From Zhongshania aquimaris (lineage in GTDB: Bacteria > Pseudomonadota > Gammaproteobacteria > Pseudomonadales > Spongiibacteraceae), in the NCBI RefSeq assembly GCF_019312595.1, contig NZ_JAHWDQ010000001.1, forward strand, positions 1,738,926 to 1,802,925: 64,000 nucleotides of DNA, given 5' to 3'. The notes beneath the pieces were generated by a model. That model saw only the letters and a program-made list of their open reading frames with translations, ran no database searches and had not been told where the DNA came from. Shown one piece after another: positions 38,688-46,892 of the stretch. The position numbers were made by a program, and so were the translations under genes. Numbering within the stretch: position 1 is the first letter of the stretch; every line of letters begins with the position of its first letter.

Positions 38688-39113
38688 ATGAAACTTAGCA
38701 AACAGACAGACTATGCTTTTCGGACCTTGATATTTCTCGGCCACCTACCCAGCGACCAAATGACGACTATTCAGCATATCTGCGACTATTACGACATATC
38801 CACGAACCATATCTCGAAAGTAGTTATGCAGTTGGTTAGGTTAGGTTATGTAGAAGCATTAAGAGGGAAAGGAGGAGGCATTCGCTTAAGAAAGCCAGCT
38901 GAGGAAATAGCACTAATAGATGTGGTTAGCCATTTTGAAACCACGCTAAAACCGATTAATTGCAGCGAGCAACCCTGCCGCATAATACGCAGCTGCAAAT
39001 TAAAGAGTTTGTTAGATAACGCCATGAACGCATTTCTTGATGCTTTAAAGAATTACAAGCTCGCCGACATCTTGGACTCTGAAACCCAGGCCATTCTTTT
39101 TTCAGAAAAATAA
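38688..39113 (+). CDS. nsrR: Rrf2 family NO-sensing repressor, NsrR-like
   Basis: Iron-sulfur transcription repressor of the Rrf2 family, 141 residues. The N-terminal winged helix reads MKLSKQTDYAFRTLIFLGHL with the recognition helix NHISKVVMQLVRLGYV and RGKGGGIRLRKP. Cys92, Cys97 and Cys103 (NCSEQPCRIIRSC) follow the C-X4-C-X5-C spacing of NsrR, not the IscR spacing. A near-consensus NsrR box lies 50 bases upstream, and the divergent gene is a NO-related haemoglobin, which together support the name. No strong ribosome-binding site was seen. Confidence 0.9.
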   Translation: MKLSKQTDYAFRTLIFLGHLPSDQMTTIQHICDYYDISTNHISKVVMQLVRLGYVEALRGKGGGIRLRKPAEEIALIDVVSHFETTLKPINCSEQPCRIIRSCKLKSLLDNAMNAFLDALKNYKLADILDSETQAILFSEK

Positions 39114-39169
39114 CATTGAGTTAAAGCCCAAGAGCGTCGACGTGCAATGCAGCTTATATTCTGCATCAA

Positions 39170-40564
39170 TCAGTAATCGGCATGTTTTGGCGTTCGCGGA
39201 AAAGGAATCGCATCGCGGATATTTTCCATACCGGTGATGTAGTTCAGCAGGCGTTCAAAACCCAAACCAAAGCCGGCATGCGCCACCGTGCCGTAACGGC
39301 GTAAATCCCGGTACCACTCAAGTCCATCCAGCCCTTGTTCGGCCATACGTCGCTCAAGTACATCGAGACGCTCCTCACGTTGACTACCACCAATAATTTC
39401 GCCAATACCGGGGGCAAGCACATCCATCGCGGCAACGGTTTTCTCGTCATCGTTCATGCGCATGTAAAAAGCTTTAATGTCTTTGGGGTAGTTCGTCACG
39501 ATGAGAGGCCCGCCAACATGCTGTTCGCACAAATAGCGCTCGTGCTCAGATTGCATGTCTAAGCCCCAGCGCACAGGAAACTCAAACTTCTTCTTCGATT
39601 TTTCTAAAATTGTAATTGCGTCGCTGTAATCCATTCGCTCAAAACGAGTACTCGCTACTTTTTGCAAACGAGCTAATACGCCATCGTCTACAAACTGATT
39701 AAAAAAGGCGAGATCGTCTTCGCAATGCTCTAAAACTTGCGATAGCAAATAACGCAGAAAATCTTCAGCCAGTGCCGCGTCATCGTCTAAGTTAGCAAAG
39801 GCAATCTCTGGCTCCACCATCCAAAACTCGGCGAGGTGACGGCTGGTATTTGAATTTTCTGCTCTAAAAGTAGGCCCAAAAGTGTAGACCTTAGACATGG
39901 CTAAACAATACGCCTCGGCATTTAACTGCCCAGACACCGTGAGGAAGGCTTCTTTACCAAAGAAATCTTCACCGAAATCGACACTACCATTATCAGTACG
40001 CGGTAAATTCATTAAATCCAAGGTGCTAACGCGGAACATTTCGCCTGCACCTTCGCAGTCGCTCGCCGTAATTAACGGTGAATTAATCCACTGAAAACCG
40101 CGCTCGTAAAAATAGCGATGTACGGCATTAGCCAATACTGTTCGCACTCGGGTGATGGCGCCGAAGGTATTAGTGCGCGGCCGCAGATGCGCAACTGTGC
40201 GCAAATACTCAAAACTATGACGCTTTTTTGCAATGGGATAGGTATCTGGATCATCAATCCAGCCACAAACTTCAATCTGCTTTGCCTGAACTTCAACACT
40301 CTGACCCTTACCCTGTGATGCAACCAAGTCGCCAGTAACAACGACGGAGCAACCAGCGGTTAGCTTCAGAATATCGATCTCATAGTTTGCAAGCTCACCC
40401 GGTGCGACGACTTGAATGGACGACTGGGCCGAACCGTCATGGACAGCTAAAAACGAAAACCCACCTTTTGAATCACGACGGCTGCGAATCCAGCCCTGAA
40501 CTGTTACCTCGCAACCCGGTTCACGCTGTCCCGCCAATAGGGCTTTTATCGATACTGCAGACAT
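39170..40564 (-). CDS. asnS: Asparaginyl-tRNA synthetase
   Basis: Class II synthetase charging tRNA-Asn; 464 residues (E. coli 466). The N-terminal OB-fold anticodon-binding domain begins [19 protein letters not shown]. The catalytic domain has motif 2 [18 protein letters not shown]-type text ([18 protein letters not shown]) and motif 3 [24 protein letters not shown] precedes the ATG. It ends 57 bases from the NsrR-like gene stop. Confidence 0.97.
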   Translation of the reverse strand: MSAVSIKALLAGQREPGCEVTVQGWIRSRRDSKGGFSFLAVHDGSAQSSIQVVAPGELANYEIDILKLTAGCSVVVTGDLVASQGKGQSVEVQAKQIEVCGWIDDPDTYPIAKKRHSFEYLRTVAHLRPRTNTFGAITRVRTVLANAVHRYFYERGFQWINSPLITASDCEGAGEMFRVSTLDLMNLPRTDNGSVDFGEDFFGKEAFLTVSGQLNAEAYCLAMSKVYTFGPTFRAENSNTSRHLAEFWMVEPEIAFANLDDDAALAEDFLRYLLSQVLEHCEDDLAFFNQFVDDGVLARLQKVASTRFERMDYSDAITILEKSKKKFEFPVRWGLDMQSEHERYLCEQHVGGPLIVTNYPKDIKAFYMRMNDDEKTVAAMDVLAPGIGEIIGGSQREERLDVLERRMAEQGLDGLEWYRDLRRYGTVAHAGFGLGFERLLNYITGMENIRDAIPFPRTPKHADY

Positions 40565-40727
40565 ATGATCTCCAAAAAATTATCGCTAGACTCGCATTAT
40601 AGGCTCGCAAACCCAATAGCAGTAGTCATTGCCGACTCGGGATTTTGATACGACAATAGCTGCGCACTTTATTCCAGCTAAGATAAATTGGATACTGTTA
40701 TAAAACTCCAACCGCGGTGAAATTGAT

Positions 40728-41471
40728 ATGCAAGTAGAGAACTTTGTAGCCCACCGCGGCTGGCGACAACACTACCCAGAAAACACCCTCATCGCCTTTG
40801 AAAAAGCCATTCAGGCCGGTACTGTGAATATTGAACTCGACGTTCAACTTAGCGCCGACCATATCCCCTATGTTTTTCACGACGCCAACTTAATGCGGAT
40901 GTGCCAGCGTGAAGGCTTCATTTGGGATTACCCCGCCGCCGAGCTAGACACGTTTTTTGCCACCGAAAGTTATCGCTTGGGCAATGCATTTCCCGATAAC
41001 CCGATGTGCCGACTCAGTGATATTGTCGCCCTGCTGCAGACCAATCCAGCCGTGAACGCCTATGTCGAAATCAAAGAAGAGAGCCTAACTCAGTTTGGCG
41101 AGCAAATTGTAGTCGACGCCGTTATCAATACCCTGCGCCCCGTCGCGTCGCGCAGTATTCTGATCAGCTTTGAACTCAGCGCTCTTCGCCTTGCTTTGCA
41201 CGAGGGCTGGCAGCGTTTTGGCGCCGTGTTTGACGTATGGCCAGATCCGCAATCAGCTGCACTGGTAGAGTTGCAGCCCGAAGTTCTTTTCTGCGACCGC
41301 AACTGCGCACCGATTGATCTTCATTTAAGTACGCTACCTTGGCCTATTTTAATTTATGAAGTAGGGAGTAAAACAGAAGCCGAGGATTGGTTTAGCCGGG
41401 GCGCTGTCGCCGTAGAAACCTTTTTAATCGGTGAACTTCTCAAAGATTTTGCCTTAAACACAGGAAAGTAG
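40728..41471 (+). CDS. Glycerophosphodiester phosphodiesterase
   Basis: Hydrolyses glycerophosphodiesters to glycerol-3-phosphate and an alcohol; 247 residues, cytosolic since no signal peptide is present. GDPD motifs are VAHRGWRQHYPENTLIAFEKAI (first catalytic His and the Glu/Asn pair), ELDVQLSADHIPYVFHD (metal-binding Glu/Asp and second His) and YVEIKEE. GGTGAAATTGAT precedes the ATG. Divergent from asnS; no transporter is nearby. Confidence 0.93.
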   Translation: MQVENFVAHRGWRQHYPENTLIAFEKAIQAGTVNIELDVQLSADHIPYVFHDANLMRMCQREGFIWDYPAAELDTFFATESYRLGNAFPDNPMCRLSDIVALLQTNPAVNAYVEIKEESLTQFGEQIVVDAVINTLRPVASRSILISFELSALRLALHEGWQRFGAVFDVWPDPQSAALVELQPEVLFCDRNCAPIDLHLSTLPWPILIYEVGSKTEAEDWFSRGAVAVETFLIGELLKDFALNTGK

Positions 41472-41757
41472 TCAGTAAAAACTGCGGTCGCTGGGTGATT
41501 TTTCCCTGTCATTACAACAATTTAACTCGCGAGCCATCATTACACCCATATAACACCCGCCTAAATATTCGGTAATAGATGCGCTAAGTCTTTGTTTTTA
41601 CGTACCCGCCATTCTGTCCAAATGATTAAAAAAACATGTAACAACATTATTTTAGCGACACTACGACGCACGCGGTGTAACCCAATTATTTATTGCTTCT
41701 TCGTATACTGACTACGTCATCAAGACACACACAAAACTTTATAGACGGAGCACTACC
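41472..41757. other. 286-base leader region before two small membrane proteins
   Basis: AT-rich stretch with no gene found. A TATACT hexamer at 41704-41709 is a possible -10 for the small genes that follow, but no matching -35 was found at 17 bases. No repeat of family A or B is present. Confidence 0.4.
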
Positions 41758-41883
41758 ATGACTCAATTACAGCAAGCAGTACTTAACCAAGACACCAACG
41801 TTATCGGCGAATTGCTCGCAAAATACAGCCTACTAGCGATTGTTGCTGTCGGCATTGCATCTTGCTTTGTTAGCTTGATCTAG
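41758..41883 (+). CDS. Small membrane protein, 41 residues
   Basis: Not recognised. It begins MTQLQQAVLNQDTNVIGELL (a polar, amphipathic N-terminus) and ends with one hydrophobic helix, YSLLAIVAVGIASCFVSLI (23-41), with a Cys near the end. GGAG seven bases before the ATG is a good ribosome-binding site. A second small gene of the same design follows 27 bases later with its own AGAGG. The pair is bounded by a hairpin at 42071-42097. Predicted inner-membrane protein; function unknown. Confidence 0.7.
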   Translation: MTQLQQAVLNQDTNVIGELLAKYSLLAIVAVGIASCFVSLI

Positions 41884-41910
41884 CACCATTCTACTAAAGA
41901 GGATTTAAAA

Positions 41911-42030
41911 ATGAACTCGCACACCGTTAGCGCGTGCACAATTAGCGACATAGCTCAGCAAGGTGCAAAATTCAGCCTGATCTCCATCGTTTTTACAGGC
42001 TTGTTTTACTGCATCGCCACACTCTTCTGA
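41911..42030 (+). CDS. Small membrane protein, 39 residues
   Basis: Not recognised. It begins MNSHTVSACTISDIAQQGAK and ends in a hydrophobic helix FSLISIVFTGLFYCIATLF (21-39). AGAGGATTTAAAA precedes the ATG. Like its upstream neighbour it has a 20-residue polar head followed by a C-terminal helix containing one Cys, so the two may be distant paralogues or partners of one complex. It stops 40 bases before a perfect 10-base-pair hairpin. Confidence 0.7.
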   Translation: MNSHTVSACTISDIAQQGAKFSLISIVFTGLFYCIATLF

Positions 42031-42070
42031 GTCACAATAAAACCATCTCCATACTCAGATAAGAAGTAAA

Positions 42071-42097
42071 ATTAGCCGCCAAACATCGGCGGCTAAT
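42071..42097 (+). terminator. Hairpin after the two small membrane genes
   Basis: ATTAGCCGCC and GGCGGCTAAT form a perfect ten-base-pair stem around AAACATC, followed by TCCCTTCTC rather than a T-run. It is the likely 3' end of the small-gene transcript. Confidence 0.6.
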
Positions 42098-42212
42098 TCC
42101 CTTCTCAAGCTCGTCCCAAAAACCAACCCCCCACAGCCTTTTACCCTAATATTGCAAGTGACTCATTCACCACACACACTAGGAATTATCAATATCCTTT
42201 GGATTTAACATC

Positions 42213-42581
42213 ATGACGCCATTACACCAAACTAGTTATATTTTGTTCAGTACAAAAAAGCGGGACGGCAGTTTTGTGGCAACCCCAGTTTGGTGCGCCG
42301 GCGATGACAACACACTTTATATTTTTTCAGCCGGCCAAGCAGGCAAAGTCAAACGGGTTCGCAACTTTAGCGAATGTAAAATAGCGCCGTGTACGGTGAC
42401 GGGCAAACCACTTGGCGATAATATTGACGGCAGTGCCCATTTAATCGATGACGCCGAAAGTCAGCTAGCGCATCGCCAGCTGGTAAAAAAATACGGCCTG
42501 CAAATGCGTCTATTAGACTTAGGAGCAGCCCTTGGCGGACGCAAGAAAACTCGCGCATTTATCCGCATCGACCTGACTTAG
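42213..42581 (+). CDS. PPOX-class (F420-type) split-barrel protein
   Basis: Pyridoxamine-5'-phosphate-oxidase-like split-barrel protein, 122 residues, of the Rv2061-like PPOX subgroup. Seen are YILFSTKKRDGSFVATPVW, YIFSAGQAGKVKRVRNFSEC and the tail TRAFIRIDLT. Members bind F420 or flavin and reduce unknown small molecules. The gene stands alone after the small membrane genes. The identity of its cofactor is not shown by the sequence. Confidence 0.83.
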   Translation: MTPLHQTSYILFSTKKRDGSFVATPVWCAGDDNTLYIFSAGQAGKVKRVRNFSECKIAPCTVTGKPLGDNIDGSAHLIDDAESQLAHRQLVKKYGLQMRLLDLGAALGGRKKTRAFIRIDLT

Positions 42582-42670
42582 ATTGCCAAACAACAATGTC
42601 AATGAGGCCATTGACCCACTTTAATCATTCACTTAGCTTAAGCTTTTTGATTGAGTAGCGGAGATCTGCT

Positions 42671-43132
42671 GTGCGCAACCTGACCCAATGGCTAGACGAA
42701 TATAACGCTTCGCACCAAAATCCTGGCAATAAACGCATCCATTATTGGTGTGTACCCGCAATTGCCGTATGCACCGTAGCCCTACTGTGGCTGGTGCAAA
42801 TACCCGCCACGCCGGTCAATCTTGGTCAGATTATCTTAATTGGCGCCATGTTCTTTTACGGCTATTTATCGGGAAAGCTAGCGCTGGGCATGCTGCCCTT
42901 CGTATTACTTCTCGCCGCAGCAATTATGGCCTACCAAAGTTATGTCGCTTTTCCACTGTGGATACCCGCTGCCACCATATGGATCATCGCTTGGGTCTTT
43001 CAGTTTATTGGCCACAAGAAAGAAGCCCAAAAGCCATCTTTCTTTACTGATATTTTGTTTTTATTAATCGGGCCACTTTGGATTTTGGGCGCGGTGTACG
43101 ACAAATTCGGCATTCGTTTTCGCGACGCCTAA
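42671..43132 (+). CDS. Mpo1-like (DUF962) membrane protein
   Basis: Membrane protein of 153 residues with four predicted helices. The N-terminal signature HQNPGNKRIHYWCVP matches the yeast Mpo1 family, Fe(II)-dependent dioxygenases that remove one carbon from 2-hydroxy fatty acids. The C-terminal FFTDILFLLIGPLWILG is also family-like. The start is GTG with GGAG seven bases upstream. It converges on cmoM with a two-base gap. Enzyme activity in bacteria is inferred from the family. Confidence 0.85.
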   Translation: MRNLTQWLDEYNASHQNPGNKRIHYWCVPAIAVCTVALLWLVQIPATPVNLGQIILIGAMFFYGYLSGKLALGMLPFVLLLAAAIMAYQSYVAFPLWIPAATIWIIAWVFQFIGHKKEAQKPSFFTDILFLLIGPLWILGAVYDKFGIRFRDA

Positions 43133-43134
43133 AG

Positions 43135-43917
43135 TTAATCTTGGGGCAACCGGCAAAGTAAATGCACGTAACGCCCCAGCGACCAGAAAGGCTCTTCTGC
43201 ACCATATTGCCACTCAAGCGCCTGCACATCGTCGATACTTCTCTCAGCCCGCACTGCTCGCGGCATTAAATCGTAAACTAAGCGAATGCCGCGCTTAGCA
43301 AGCACCTCAAGTCCCGCCTGCTGCAATAGCTCTATTACTTCTTGCGGCTGTCGCGGCGCGGGCGGCGTCAGCCCACCGGGATGCCCTGCAAAATCTCTAT
43401 CCCGTAATTTATAGAGATTACCCTTGGCCATATTACTCAAAATAAGCGCATTGCGATTATAAAACATCAGGGACAGATAGGCCCCAGGGCGCATCCCCCT
43501 GACCAGAGCAAAGATCACGGCTTCAGGATCGGCGACCCACTCAAGCACCGCATGACACAGCACCAAATCAAAGGAGCCTTGATACTCAGCGCTTGAACTA
43601 ATCGTCTGTATAGCGGTATTTGATACATCGATACGCGAAGTCAGTCCTGCCTGACTAATACTATGGCGCGCCAACTCGAGCATGTCGGAAGAAATATCGT
43701 TAAGTAGCACTGAGTGGCCTAGCTCAGCCATTCGAACACTCATTTGCCCCAGACCACCGCCAGCGTCCCATATCGACATCGGCTGATTTGCGCTTAACAG
43801 AGGCAGCTTGTCGATTAACTCTCGCCAACACAAAGCTAGCCGCAGCTCCCCCTTGGCATTTCCATAGATATTCTTTTGGAAGCGCTCAGCGATACCGTCA
43901 AAGTTACGATCTATCAT
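43135..43917 (-). CDS. cmoM: tRNA 5-carboxymethoxyuridine methyltransferase CmoM
   Basis: SAM-dependent methyltransferase forming mcmo5U at the tRNA wobble position; 260 residues. The N-terminus MIDRNFDGIAERFQKNIYG is close to E. coli CmoM (SmtA). The SAM-binding motif is WDAGGGLGQMSVRMAELG (about 50-65), then VLLNDIS, and FDLVLCHAVLEWV is motif IV. The CmoA/CmoB partners that supply the substrate base are not in the window. Confidence 0.92.
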   Translation of the reverse strand: MIDRNFDGIAERFQKNIYGNAKGELRLALCWRELIDKLPLLSANQPMSIWDAGGGLGQMSVRMAELGHSVLLNDISSDMLELARHSISQAGLTSRIDVSNTAIQTISSSAEYQGSFDLVLCHAVLEWVADPEAVIFALVRGMRPGAYLSLMFYNRNALILSNMAKGNLYKLRDRDFAGHPGGLTPPAPRQPQEVIELLQQAGLEVLAKRGIRLVYDLMPRAVRAERSIDDVQALEWQYGAEEPFWSLGRYVHLLCRLPQD

Positions 43918-44007
43918 GGCAAACGCGCACTGTCATAAAATGGAAATCGCTGCAGGAGGCTCAAGAAAGAGCGCAGCTTAAGCAAGTCATCACAAAAGCT
44001 CAATGCA

Positions 44008-44037
44008 AAAAAAAGCCGGAGCAATTGCTCCGGCTTC
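44008..44037 (-). terminator. Rho-independent terminator downstream of the ydcH-like gene
   Basis: On the minus strand AAGCCGGAGC-AATT-GCTCCGGCTT is a perfect ten-pair stem followed by TTTTTT. It lies about 150 bases after the YdcH-like gene stop, on the far side of the palindrome at 44140-44179. Confidence 0.85.
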
Positions 44038-44139
44038 TATAATTTCGACATCCATTGTCGCACCCAATCCATTGAATGCCTAAGTCATCCTGACGCTGAC
44101 TATTATGCCCGCTTGCTAAGGAAGTAAAAGCAGATAACA

Positions 44140-44179
44140 GCAGCATGCTTTGTGAGATATATCTCACAAAGCATGCTGC
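44140..44179. repeat. 40-bp perfect palindrome
   Basis: GCAGCATGCTTTGTGAGATA and its exact complement TATCTCACAAAGCATGCTGC meet without a spacer, giving a 40-base perfect palindrome. It starts 10 bases after the YdcH-like stop codon. The flanking bases (44139 and 44180) do not pair. No T-run adjoins it, so a terminator role is uncertain; a dimeric protein-binding site is possible. Confidence 0.9.
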
Positions 44180-44189
44180 CAGACCCGCT

Positions 44190-44390
44190 TCACGCATCTA
44201 GGTCCGGAATAAGCTCGTCTTTCAACCACTGTATTTCATCCTTGATGCGCAACTTTTCTTTCTTTAAGCGCTGCAAAAGCAGCTGGTTTTGATATGGATT
44301 CAAAGCCAGCTCAGTTATTTCCGTATCCAGAGCACGATGACGAATCTGCAAAAGCAAAATACGTGCGCTTATGGAAGGCATTCTGTCCAT
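44190..44390 (-). CDS. YdcH / DUF465 family protein
   Basis: Small coiled-coil protein of 66 residues, mostly heptad-like (LLQIRHRALDTEITELAL, LKKEKLRIKDEIQWLKDE). It matches the YdcH/DUF465 family of short charged helical proteins of unknown function. A start at the Met three codons later is possible; neither has a strong ribosome-binding site. The gene has its own downstream palindrome and terminator. Confidence 0.82.
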   Translation of the reverse strand: MDRMPSISARILLLQIRHRALDTEITELALNPYQNQLLLQRLKKEKLRIKDEIQWLKDELIPDLDA

Positions 44391-44618
44391 TTTTAAGCGA
44401 AGTTCCTATACGGGATATACGAAGATGTAGGTTCACGTTTTACTCTGCCAAGCATGAACACACAAGACCAAACACAACTATGGGCTTAAAATACTGATCT
44501 TTTTAGTCAATGGCGATTGATTACTTAAGCCATTGTCGACGCCCAGGGTGTCCGCAATACTAATCGGGTCAATTCATGGCGCCGTATATTCCGCGCCACA
44601 AAAAGTCAGAGGCTCGAA

Positions 44619-45746
44619 ATGTATACCGAATTATGTAAAAAGCTCGGCATAGAATACCCCATATTTGCTTTCACACATTGTCGTGATGTAGTTGTTGCAG
44701 TCAGCAAAGCCGGTGGTATTGGCGTTTTAGGTGCTGTTGGATTCTCTCCCGAGGAACTAAAAGCGGAATTAGACTGGATAGATGAACACATCGGCGACCT
44801 GCCCTATGGCGTAGATATCGTCATCCCGCAAAAATATGAAGGCATGGGCGACATGAGCTCAGAGGAGCTCGAGAAAGAACTGTGGAAAATGGTACCGCAG
44901 GAACATATCGACTTTGCTCAAAAATTATTAGCTGATGCCGGTGTTCCTGAATGGCCAGACGGTACTAAAAACATGGGGCTATTGGGCTGGACAGAAGCAA
45001 CCGCTACTCCGCTACTTATGGAAGCGCTAACCCGCCCCAAATGCAAATTGATCGCCAATGCACTCGGCACACCACCAGCCGATAAAATTAAAATGATCCA
45101 AGACAGTGGCCGTCTAGTCGGCGCGCTATGTGGTCGTGTCAAACAAGCTAAAGCCCACAAAGACGCCGGCCTAGACTTTATTGTCGCACAGGGCGGCGAA
45201 GGCGGCGGACACGCTGGGGACGTTGGCTCAGTTGTACTATGGCCGCAAGCTGTGGCTGCAGCAGCACCAGTTCCAGTACTCGCAGCCGGCGGTATCGGAA
45301 ATGGTCAGCAAATGCTAGCCGCAATGAGCATGGGCTGTGCAGGTGTATGGACTGGCTCCTTGTGGTTAACGGTAGAAGAAGCCCACGCTGAACCTGCCCA
45401 AAAAGAGTCGCTACTAAATGCATCTAGCGAAGATACTGTGCGCTCACGGTCTTGGACTGGCAAAACCTGCCGCATGCTGAAAAACGAATGGACCGAAGCC
45501 TGGGAGCGCGCTGACACTCCTAGCCCGCTGGGAATGCCCTTACAAGGCTTGGTAAGTGGTGATGGTATTCGCCGCACCGCACGCTACGCATCAGTTGGCG
45601 ACTGCCAAAAAGTCGCCTTTAACCCTGTCGGTCAGGTTGTCGGTCAAATCAACCATGTTGAATCGACTCGCGCCGTCATATTTCGCTTAGTCACTGAGTA
45701 TGTCGACGCACTAGAGCGCGTCAACAGCCTTATGCCTAGCGAGTAA
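44619..45746 (+). CDS. Nitronate monooxygenase family flavoprotein
   Basis: FMN-dependent TIM-barrel oxidoreductase related to nitronate monooxygenase and 2-nitropropane dioxygenase; 375 residues. Seen are LGIEYPIFAFTHCRDVVVAVSKAGGIGVLG, FIVAQGGEGGGHAGDVGSV (FMN phosphate loop, His) and VLAAGGIGNGQQMLAAMSMGC. AGAGG precedes the ATG. Members of this subgroup often detoxify propionate-3-nitronate; the substrate here is unknown. It converges on a riboflavin synthase paralogue across a bidirectional terminator. Confidence 0.85.
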   Translation: MYTELCKKLGIEYPIFAFTHCRDVVVAVSKAGGIGVLGAVGFSPEELKAELDWIDEHIGDLPYGVDIVIPQKYEGMGDMSSEELEKELWKMVPQEHIDFAQKLLADAGVPEWPDGTKNMGLLGWTEATATPLLMEALTRPKCKLIANALGTPPADKIKMIQDSGRLVGALCGRVKQAKAHKDAGLDFIVAQGGEGGGHAGDVGSVVLWPQAVAAAAPVPVLAAGGIGNGQQMLAAMSMGCAGVWTGSLWLTVEEAHAEPAQKESLLNASSEDTVRSRSWTGKTCRMLKNEWTEAWERADTPSPLGMPLQGLVSGDGIRRTARYASVGDCQKVAFNPVGQVVGQINHVESTRAVIFRLVTEYVDALERVNSLMPSE

Positions 45747-45753
45747 AAACCAT

Positions 45754-45784
45754 AGCGGCTCCGGTGTAAAACGCTGGAGCCGCT
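45754..45784. terminator. Bidirectional terminator between convergent genes
   Basis: AGCGGCTCC and GGAGCCGCT form a perfect nine-pair stem. TTTTAA follows on the plus strand and A-rich sequence precedes it. It lies between the nitronate monooxygenase and second riboflavin synthase stops. Confidence 0.75.
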
Positions 45785-45785
45785 T

Positions 45786-46403
45786 TTAACTACCCCGTTC
45801 AGCCAATACCCGCTCTACCGTATCGACAATGACTTGGGTTTGTCGGTCTACCTCTATATTTACACGATCACCAACTCGCTTATGTGCAAAGGTTGTTACC
45901 CGCAATGTTTCGGGAATTAAACAAACCGTGAACTCAGCCTCATCGCGCCTATAGTCTGCCACCGTCAAACTGCAGCCACTAACGCCAATAAATCCTTTTT
46001 TGAACACGTACTTGCTTAAGCCTTGCGGCAAACGAAAGTGCAGCGTGCAATTATTCTCAGACTCGTCAATCGCAATGATTTCCGCACAACCATCGACGTG
46101 GCCTGAGATATTATGACCACCTATTTCTGCACCCTGCTTAGCCGAACGCTCGACGTTAACACTGTCGCCTTCATTCAGCTCACCCAAGGTCGTTAAAGAC
46201 AGGGTTTCCTGCATGGCGTCAAATGATACACGTGCACCATTAATACCCGTCACCGTCATGCATACACCATCTAAGCCAACACTGGCACCTATGACTAACT
46301 CGTCTAGCAATACCGGTGGGAGGTCAATGGATAGCTGATGCAAACCCGGTTTACGTATCACCGTCGCGAGTGGGTAGGCACCGTGCACAATTCCGGTATA
46401 CAT
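45786..46403 (-). CDS. Second riboflavin synthase (E. coli RibC type)
   Basis: Riboflavin synthase-family protein of 205 residues with both lumazine-binding repeats. Landmarks: MYTGIVHGAYPLA, LDGVCMTVTGING, NISGHVDGCAEI, then FIGVSGCSLTVADYRRDEAE, CLIPETLRVTTF and the C-terminal VDTVERVLAERG, which is very close to E. coli. It differs from the copy in the rib operon (13516-14169). Key residues appear present, so it is probably active; a role as an alternative synthase or lumazine-binding antenna is possible. It stands alone. Confidence 0.88.
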   Translation of the reverse strand: MYTGIVHGAYPLATVIRKPGLHQLSIDLPPVLLDELVIGASVGLDGVCMTVTGINGARVSFDAMQETLSLTTLGELNEGDSVNVERSAKQGAEIGGHNISGHVDGCAEIIAIDESENNCTLHFRLPQGLSKYVFKKGFIGVSGCSLTVADYRRDEAEFTVCLIPETLRVTTFAHKRVGDRVNIEVDRQTQVIVDTVERVLAERGS

Positions 46404-46522
46404 AATGTCATCTTCTCAATCTAGATAAATGTTAAGTAATGCGATTGTAACAGGACTTGAAGCCCATAATTCATTGCGGCATTATGCAGCGACTTAGAAG
46501 AATAACGAAGGATTCAAGTCTT

Positions 46523-46789
46523 ATGACCATGCTATTGAAAATTGTTCAACTCAGCTTCTGGGTCGCATTCATTATAAATTTTGCCTTTCCCCTGCTCGGT
46601 GAGAACAGCCAGTGGATAACGTGGATCGGCATAGGCCTACTTGTCGCGCATGGGCTGGAATGCATCGTTTTCCGCAAAGACATCCACAGAGAATACAAAA
46701 ACCCCTTGGAAGGCTATCTTGTGGTTCTGTTATTCGGCGTACTGCGCACCGGTGAATGGATTGGTAAAAAACCGTCGCAGCCCAACTAA
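46523..46789 (+). CDS. DUF1145 family membrane protein
   Basis: Inner-membrane protein of 88 residues with three predicted helices (IVQLSFWVAFIINFAFPL, WITWIGIGLLVAHGLECIV and YLVVLLFGVLRTGEWI). It matches the DUF1145 family (YhhL-like), function unknown. AAGGA ten bases before the ATG at 46523 supports this start; the longer frame would add 22 atypical residues. Divergent from the riboflavin synthase paralogue. Confidence 0.78.
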   Translation: MTMLLKIVQLSFWVAFIINFAFPLLGENSQWITWIGIGLLVAHGLECIVFRKDIHREYKNPLEGYLVVLLFGVLRTGEWIGKKPSQPN

Positions 46790-46892
46790 ACTGCCGCGGC
46801 ACTAAAACACATAAAGTAGGGCCATAGCACCTTGGCACGAGAGCTGCTAGGATTTAGTTTTTCTCAGTAATACGTCGTCAGGGCATAAGGCA

